Origin: an uncultured Flavobacterium sp.
Lineage (GTDB): Bacteria; Bacteroidota; Bacteroidia; Flavobacteriales; Flavobacteriaceae
NCBI GenBank assembly: GCA_946479395.1
Contig: CAMLFV010000014.1
Coordinates: forward strand, 1 to 19,836
Reading direction: 5' to 3'
DNA: 19,836 bases
The notes under the pieces were generated by a model that worked only from the letters and a program-made list of their open reading frames with translations, was not told where the DNA came from and did not search any database. The translations under genes were made by a program, and so were the position numbers. Of the stretch, positions 16,652 through 19,836 are shown one piece after another (position 1 is the first letter of the stretch; every line of letters begins with the position of its first letter).

Positions 16652-17563
16652 ATGAGCACAACAATAAATTTAACTCCCAAACATCTTTTTTTTGTGTTGG
16701 TAACTGTTTTTGTATGGGGTACAAATTTCATTGCAATATATTTAGGATTAAAAGAATTGCCGCCATTTCTTTTTTGTACGATACGTTTTGCACTCTCGGC
16801 ATTACCGTTTGTTTTCTTTTTGCCGCGACCTAAAGCTCCTATCTTATATATTATAGGTTTTGGATTATTCAACTTTGCGTTACAGTTCGGGTTACTTTTT
16901 AGCGGAATTCATCTTGGGTTGTCACCCGGTTTGGCATCGCTTGTTATGCAGGTTCAGGTATTTTTTTCGATAGGATTGGCATTTCTTTTTTTCAAAGAAA
17001 AACCTAATTGGTTTAAAATTATTGGATCGTTGGTTTCGTTTGCAGGTATTGGAATTGTTGCAACTCATGTAGGTGGTGATGTTACGCTTATAGGGCTAAT
17101 TCTAACTTTATTAGCTTCGTTAGCTTGGTCATCGGGAAATATGTTTACAAAAAAAATAAACGCCGGCTCACCGCTTTCGCTCGTAGTGTGGGGAAATCTT
17201 GTTGCCTTACCTTTTATGGCAGTTGCATCTTATTTTATCGATGGTACAACAGCAATTACACACTCTTTAGAAAATATTTCTTGGACAGCAATAGCAGCAA
17301 TTGCTTACGTTGTTTACATATCAACTCATTTAGGTTACGGCATTTGGGGTTTACTAATTAAAATGTATCCAACATCAACAGTGGTTCCGTTTACATTGCT
17401 AATTCCGGTAGTTGGATTTTTAAGCTCTGCATTGTTTTTAAATGAACAATTAACCGAATGGAAACTATGGGCTTCGTTTTTTATTATGGGCGGATTAATC
17501 TTTAATTTGTTCGAAAAGAAGATTTTAAACTTAATGAATAGCATCAAATCGAAAAAAATATAA
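16652..17563 (+). CDS. EamA-type drug/metabolite exporter (YdeD-like)
   Basis: This 303-residue inner-membrane protein of the drug/metabolite transporter superfamily has ten predicted helices in two EamA repeats. It resembles E. coli EamA (YdeD), the exporter of O-acetylserine and cysteine, along its length. Matching stretches include VFVWGTNFIAI (19-29), LPPFLFCTIRFALSALPFVF, LGLSPGLASLVMQVQVFFSI and LGYGIWGLLIKMYPTSTVVP, with VGFLSSALFLNEQLT in the second repeat. That resemblance is from memory and supports the subfamily; the substrate remains an inference. The gene is divergent from the DoxX-like gene. A perfect 14-bp palindrome (17567-17580) follows the stop. The reverse-strand hairpin at 17598-17620 has no T-run on the + strand, so this gene's own terminator is unclear. 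Confidence 0.87.
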   Translation: MSTTINLTPKHLFFVLVTVFVWGTNFIAIYLGLKELPPFLFCTIRFALSALPFVFFLPRPKAPILYIIGFGLFNFALQFGLLFSGIHLGLSPGLASLVMQVQVFFSIGLAFLFFKEKPNWFKIIGSLVSFAGIGIVATHVGGDVTLIGLILTLLASLAWSSGNMFTKKINAGSPLSLVVWGNLVALPFMAVASYFIDGTTAITHSLENISWTAIAAIAYVVYISTHLGYGIWGLLIKMYPTSTVVPFTLLIPVVGFLSSALFLNEQLTEWKLWASFFIMGGLIFNLFEKKILNLMNSIKSKKI

Positions 17564-17566
17564 TCC

Positions 17567-17580
17567 ATAAGGTACCTTAT
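17567..17580. repeat. Perfect 14-bp palindrome after the exporter gene
   Basis: ATAAGGTACCTTAT reads the same on both strands and starts 4 nt past the exporter's stop codon. It has no T-tract, so it is not a standard terminator. It could be a protein-binding site or chance. Confidence 0.4.
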
Positions 17581-17597
17581 AATTTCGCTATAAACTA

Positions 17598-17620
17598 TAA
17601 AAAAACACTCCGAAGGGTGT
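17598..17620 (-). terminator. Reverse-strand rho-independent terminator
   Basis: On the - strand ACACCC-TTCG-GAGTGT forms a 6-bp hairpin with a stable UUCG-type tetraloop and one G-U pair, followed by seven T. A second hairpin (GATACTTT/AAAGTATC, 17624-17649) precedes it. The terminator points away from the exporter, so it implies a reverse-strand gene at higher coordinates; only the 28-codon ORF fits. Confidence 0.75.
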
Positions 17621-17663
17621 AGAGATACTTTCTTTTGAATAAAAGTATCGGTTTGAAATCTAT

Positions 17664-17750
17664 TTACATAAATTTCTCTCCTAACCATAGTAGAGAGGGG
17701 AATAATAAACTAAGAGCACCCCAAACTAAATAAGATAATTTCTGTTTCAT
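17664..17750 (-). CDS. Putative hydrophobic microprotein, 28 residues
   Basis: The ORF encodes MKQKLSYLVWGALSLLFPSL followed by LWLGEKFM: a short basic start and one likely membrane helix. It has a perfect TAnnTTTG box (TATCTTTG, 17795-17802) about 45 nt upstream and a strong reverse-strand terminator about 45 nt downstream (17598-17620). It is therefore a complete, compact transcription unit with nothing else to encode. I recognise no family. If the peptide is not made, the transcript of about 190 nt could instead be a small RNA. Confidence 0.5.
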   Translation of the reverse strand: MKQKLSYLVWGALSLLFPSLLWLGEKFM

Positions 17751-18124
17751 AATTAAAATACTCAATTAGTTAATACTGATAACTTAATACGCAGCAAAGA
17801 TAGATTATTAATATTTTGAAATATTTTTTATTTATAGACTTCGATAACTAAAAAAGTCGTATAAAAATTTTTAATTTTTTAAAAATTTTTCAATCATAAT
17901 GTAAATATTTTATAATCCAAACATCGTATTTTATCATAAAAGCGTTGTATTAATTATCTATTCCATCACAAATACCTACATTATTGCTACTGTATAATTC
18001 TATTTATCTGTTTAAAATCAATATTTAAGCATTCAATTACAAATCCTATCTATTCTTGTCATAATGCAATTTACAGCTCCAACCAAATTCATTAAATTAG
18101 CTATTCAATTAAAATCAAAAAAAT
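17751..18124. other. AT-rich intergenic region
   Basis: About 370 bp before the first VOC gene. It contains the -7 box of the 28-residue ORF and low-complexity A5T5 repeats around 17863-17890. I see no gene and no clear promoter for the VOC genes. Confidence 0.4.
17795..17802 (-). promoter_or_regulatory. Putative -7 promoter element of the 28-residue ORF
   Basis: On the - strand TATCTTTG matches TAnnTTTG. A start near 17789 would give a leader of about 40 nt. No TTG -33 box is clear. Confidence 0.5.
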
Positions 18125-18586
18125 ATGCAAAAGATAGTTCCAAATTTATGGTTTGACGGTAATGCGAAAGAAGCCGCCGATTATTATCTGTCTATTTTTA
18201 AAGACGGTAAAATGATCAACACCACTTATTATCCAATGACCAAAGAAGAAGGATTGGCTGAATTTCAGAAAGATCTTGCAGGAAAGATTCTTACGGTTGA
18301 GTTCGAAATTCTGGGCATGCGTTTTATCGGAATCAATGCCGGTCCTATGTTTAAGTTCAACGAATCGGTTTCATTTATGATTCCTTGTAAAAATCAAGAA
18401 GAAATTGATTATTACTGGAATACGCTAACAGCCAATGGTGGTGAAGAAAGTGTTTGCGGCTGGCTTAAAGATAAGTATGGATTAAGCTGGCAGGTTTGTC
18501 CTGAAAATTGGGAAGAACTGAACAAAAAACCGGGTGCTTTCAAAAAAATGATGGGAATGAAAAAACTAATTATTGCAGATTTTTAA
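18125..18586 (+). CDS. VOC-fold protein, PhnB / 3-demethylubiquinone methyltransferase-like family
   Basis: This 153-residue protein of the glyoxalase/bleomycin-resistance (VOC) superfamily has two beta-alpha-beta-beta-beta modules. The start PNLWFDGNAKEAADYYLSIF (6-25) and the later CGWLKDKYGLSWQVCPENW stretch (111-129) are typical of the PhnB-like subfamily often annotated as 3-demethylubiquinone-9 3-methyltransferase. That label is misleading, because these proteins have no methyltransferase fold. It is probably a small cytoplasmic metal-binding or ligand-binding protein of unknown substrate. The second VOC gene starts 7 nt after its stop, which suggests an operon. Confidence 0.85.
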   Translation: MQKIVPNLWFDGNAKEAADYYLSIFKDGKMINTTYYPMTKEEGLAEFQKDLAGKILTVEFEILGMRFIGINAGPMFKFNESVSFMIPCKNQEEIDYYWNTLTANGGEESVCGWLKDKYGLSWQVCPENWEELNKKPGAFKKMMGMKKLIIADF

Positions 18587-18593
18587 ACACATA

Positions 18594-18986
18594 ATGACTA
18601 TGAAAACGTATAAACCTGACAATTATAATTCACTATCGCCTTATTTAATAGTTGATGATACCCAAAGACTAACCGACTTACTCACTGTAATTTTCGATGC
18701 TGAAGTTTTAAGAAGATTTAATCACGGGAACGGAAAGATTGCACATATTGAATTACAGTTAGACGATAGCGTATTAATGATGAGCAACAGCACAGAAAGC
18801 TATAAAGCACACAAAACCATGCTGCATATTTATGTACCCGATGTTTTAAAAACATTTGAAAAAGCTATTACCAATGGATGTGGAGCTATTGAAAAACCAA
18901 TTAACAAACCCGGTGATCCAGACATGAGAGGATCTTACTATGATTTTGCAGGAAATTACTGGTCTGTTAGTACACAAACGGAGTAA
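18594..18986 (+). CDS. VOC-fold (glyoxalase-like) protein
   Basis: This is a second small VOC-superfamily protein, 130 residues from ATG 18594; ATG 18600 (two codons later) is an equally possible start. The N-terminal part SPYLIVDDTQRLTDLLTVIF gives the first beta-alpha unit. Then come HIELQLDDSVLMMSNSTE (an edge strand with a candidate metal ligand), MLHIYVPDV and the closing DMRGSYYDFAGNYWSVSTQ, where many members read DPFGNxWxL. The Asp-Phe-Ala-Gly-Asn-Tyr-Trp pattern is close to that signature. It resembles PhnB-like glyoxalases rather than its upstream neighbour, so the pair is not an obvious tandem duplication. Function unknown. Confidence 0.8.
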   Translation: MTMKTYKPDNYNSLSPYLIVDDTQRLTDLLTVIFDAEVLRRFNHGNGKIAHIELQLDDSVLMMSNSTESYKAHKTMLHIYVPDVLKTFEKAITNGCGAIEKPINKPGDPDMRGSYYDFAGNYWSVSTQTE

Positions 18987-19028
18987 AATTATTGTAATTT
19001 ACCCTTAAAAAATCATCTTAAAATAGTA

Positions 19029-19742
19029 ATGCAAAAACAAAAGAAGGCAGTATTTAATTGGAGCGGCGGAAAAGATTCCGCATTGGCATTGTATAAAATT
19101 TTACAACAAAACGAATTTGAAGTAATTGCACTATTAACAACCATAAACGAAGAAACGGGAACTTCTTCTGTTCATTCCATTCCTATCGAAATACTTCAGA
19201 AACAAGCCGAAAGTATCAATATTCCGCTTTACAAGGTTGAATTTGCAAAAGATTTGAGCAATTACGACGATAAAATGCGCACAGCTGTAAACCATTTTAA
19301 AGAACATGGCGTTACGCATTTTATTTTTGGCGATATTTTTCTGGCGGATATTAAAACGTATCGAGAAAACAAACTTAATCCATTAGGTATTGAAGTGGTT
19401 GAGCCACTTTGGAACAAATCATCAGAACAGATTATAGATGAATTTTTAAATTCGGGGATTAAATCAAAAATAATTGTCACCCAAGCTTATAAATTAGGTT
19501 GCGAATTTATAGGGAAAGACTTAGATAGATCAATCCTAAATCTTTTTCCGAATGACGTAGATGTTTGCGGTGAAAATGGCGAATATCATACCTTGTCTTA
19601 TGCAGGCGGACCGTTTAAAAATACTGTAGATTTTTCAATTCAAAATATAGAAAAAGAAGTTTACAGTATAAAACTTGATAACGGAGAAATTAAAACCTAC
19701 GAATATTGGCAGGCGAAAATAAAGGGGGCAGCAATTTTATAA
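19029..19742 (+). CDS. Dph6-like PP-loop ATPase (diphthine--ammonia ligase family)
   Basis: This 237-residue protein is of the ATP_bind_4/DUF71 family. It starts with an adenylation PP-loop, NWSGGKDSALALY (10-22). FGDIFLADIKTYRE (100-113) and DVCGENGEYHTL (178-189) are the further family signatures. Eukaryotic Dph6 amidates diphthine on elongation factor 2. Bacteria do not make diphthamide, so the bacterial enzyme must act on something else; a role in amidating or salvaging a cofactor such as B12 has been suggested for some members. The gene starts 42 nt after the second VOC gene and may share its transcript. No cobalamin genes are in the window. Confidence 0.85.
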   Translation: MQKQKKAVFNWSGGKDSALALYKILQQNEFEVIALLTTINEETGTSSVHSIPIEILQKQAESINIPLYKVEFAKDLSNYDDKMRTAVNHFKEHGVTHFIFGDIFLADIKTYRENKLNPLGIEVVEPLWNKSSEQIIDEFLNSGIKSKIIVTQAYKLGCEFIGKDLDRSILNLFPNDVDVCGENGEYHTLSYAGGPFKNTVDFSIQNIEKEVYSIKLDNGEIKTYEYWQAKIKGAAIL

Positions 19743-19765
19743 ATTCTAATCATTTATAAAAACAA

Positions 19766-19797
19766 AAATCCATTAAAAATATTATTTTAATGGATTT
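19766..19797 (-). terminator. Rho-independent terminator of the tRNA gene
   Basis: Perfect 13-bp arms AAATCCATTAAAA (19766-19778) and TTTTAATGGATTT (19785-19797) are separated by a 6-nt loop. On the - strand a T-rich tail follows, ending transcription just past the tRNA. It may also stop + strand transcripts, though the T-run there is short. Confidence 0.75.
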
Positions 19798-19800
19798 AAG

Positions 19801-19836
19801 TGACCCGACTGGGGCTCGAACCCAGGACCCCAACAT
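19801..19836 (-). tRNA. tRNA gene, 3' half only (anticodon outside the window; possibly Lys)
   Basis: Read on the - strand, the sequence holds the 3' side of an anticodon stem (TGTTG), a variable loop (GGGTC) and the T-arm (CTGGG-TTCGAGC-CCCAG). The acceptor strand TCGGGTC and discriminator A follow, at 19801. CCA is not encoded, as is usual in this phylum. The anticodon itself lies beyond base 19836. From memory the arrangement resembles flavobacterial tRNA-Lys(TTT), but this is a guess. A terminator follows immediately. Confidence 0.88.

Noticed and set aside
16573..16872. A 99-codon frame on the - strand
   Set aside because: It is antisense to the start of the exporter gene, which is clearly the coding strand; the product is low-complexity and basic.
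17335..17688. A 117-codon frame on the - strand
   Set aside because: It is mostly antisense to the end of the exporter gene, runs through the reverse-strand terminator and has no family features.
17863..17890. A5T5 repeats that look palindromic
   Set aside because: Low-complexity A/T runs in AT-rich DNA; no spacer pattern, hairpin with GC pairs or nearby gene to serve.
18064..18156. A 30-codon + strand ORF overlapping the first VOC gene out of frame
   Set aside because: It shares sequence with the true VOC start, has a composition typical of random AT-rich DNA and has no promoter.

Overview
The window comes from an AT-rich bacterium of the phylum Bacteroidota, most likely the family Flavobacteriaceae. 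Supporting signs are strong resemblance to flavobacterial acetyl-CoA synthetase, YidC, PrmA and MnmA (including lineage-specific insertions), near absence of Shine-Dalgarno sequences, repeated TAnnTTTG octamers (the Bacteroidota -7 promoter element) before gene starts, and a tRNA gene without an encoded CCA. All identifications rest on recognising motifs by eye; no database search was run.

Layout. Positions 1-3977 (+) carry the 3' part of a sodium:solute symporter, an OprO/P-type porin and the pair prmA-clpS. A bidirectional terminator near 3990 separates these from a long reverse-strand block (4008-14631). From low to high coordinate that block holds acetyl-CoA synthetase, a FabK-like nitronate monooxygenase, mnmA, a MORN-repeat secreted protein, proC, yidC, pyrG, a small DUF3820 gene, a 215-bp MITE-like repeat and an orphan N-terminal piece of a cyanophycin synthetase. 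From 14632 to the end the strands alternate and genes are sparser: a 33-residue membrane microprotein behind a sigma-54-type promoter plus an FMN reductase (+), a DoxX-like membrane protein (-), an EamA-type exporter (+), a 28-residue hydrophobic microprotein with its own promoter and terminator (-), two VOC-fold proteins and a Dph6-like PP-loop ATPase (+), and the 3' half of a tRNA gene (-).

How the genes relate. Most are single housekeeping genes with their own terminators. Likely co-transcribed sets are prmA-clpS (3 nt apart), pyrG-yidC (no terminator seen between them), proC-MORN (12 nt apart), the 33-residue ORF with the FMN reductase, and the two VOC genes (7 nt apart).

The most interesting parts are: (i) the 203-residue protein at 14020-14631, which matches only the start of cyanophycin synthetase, with none of the ATP-grasp or ligase parts; (ii) the repeat at 13794-14008, with perfect 12-bp terminal inverted repeats and a flanking 7-bp direct repeat, lying just past the stop of that orphan gene; and (iii) two unannotated microprotein genes, each with plausible transcription signals.
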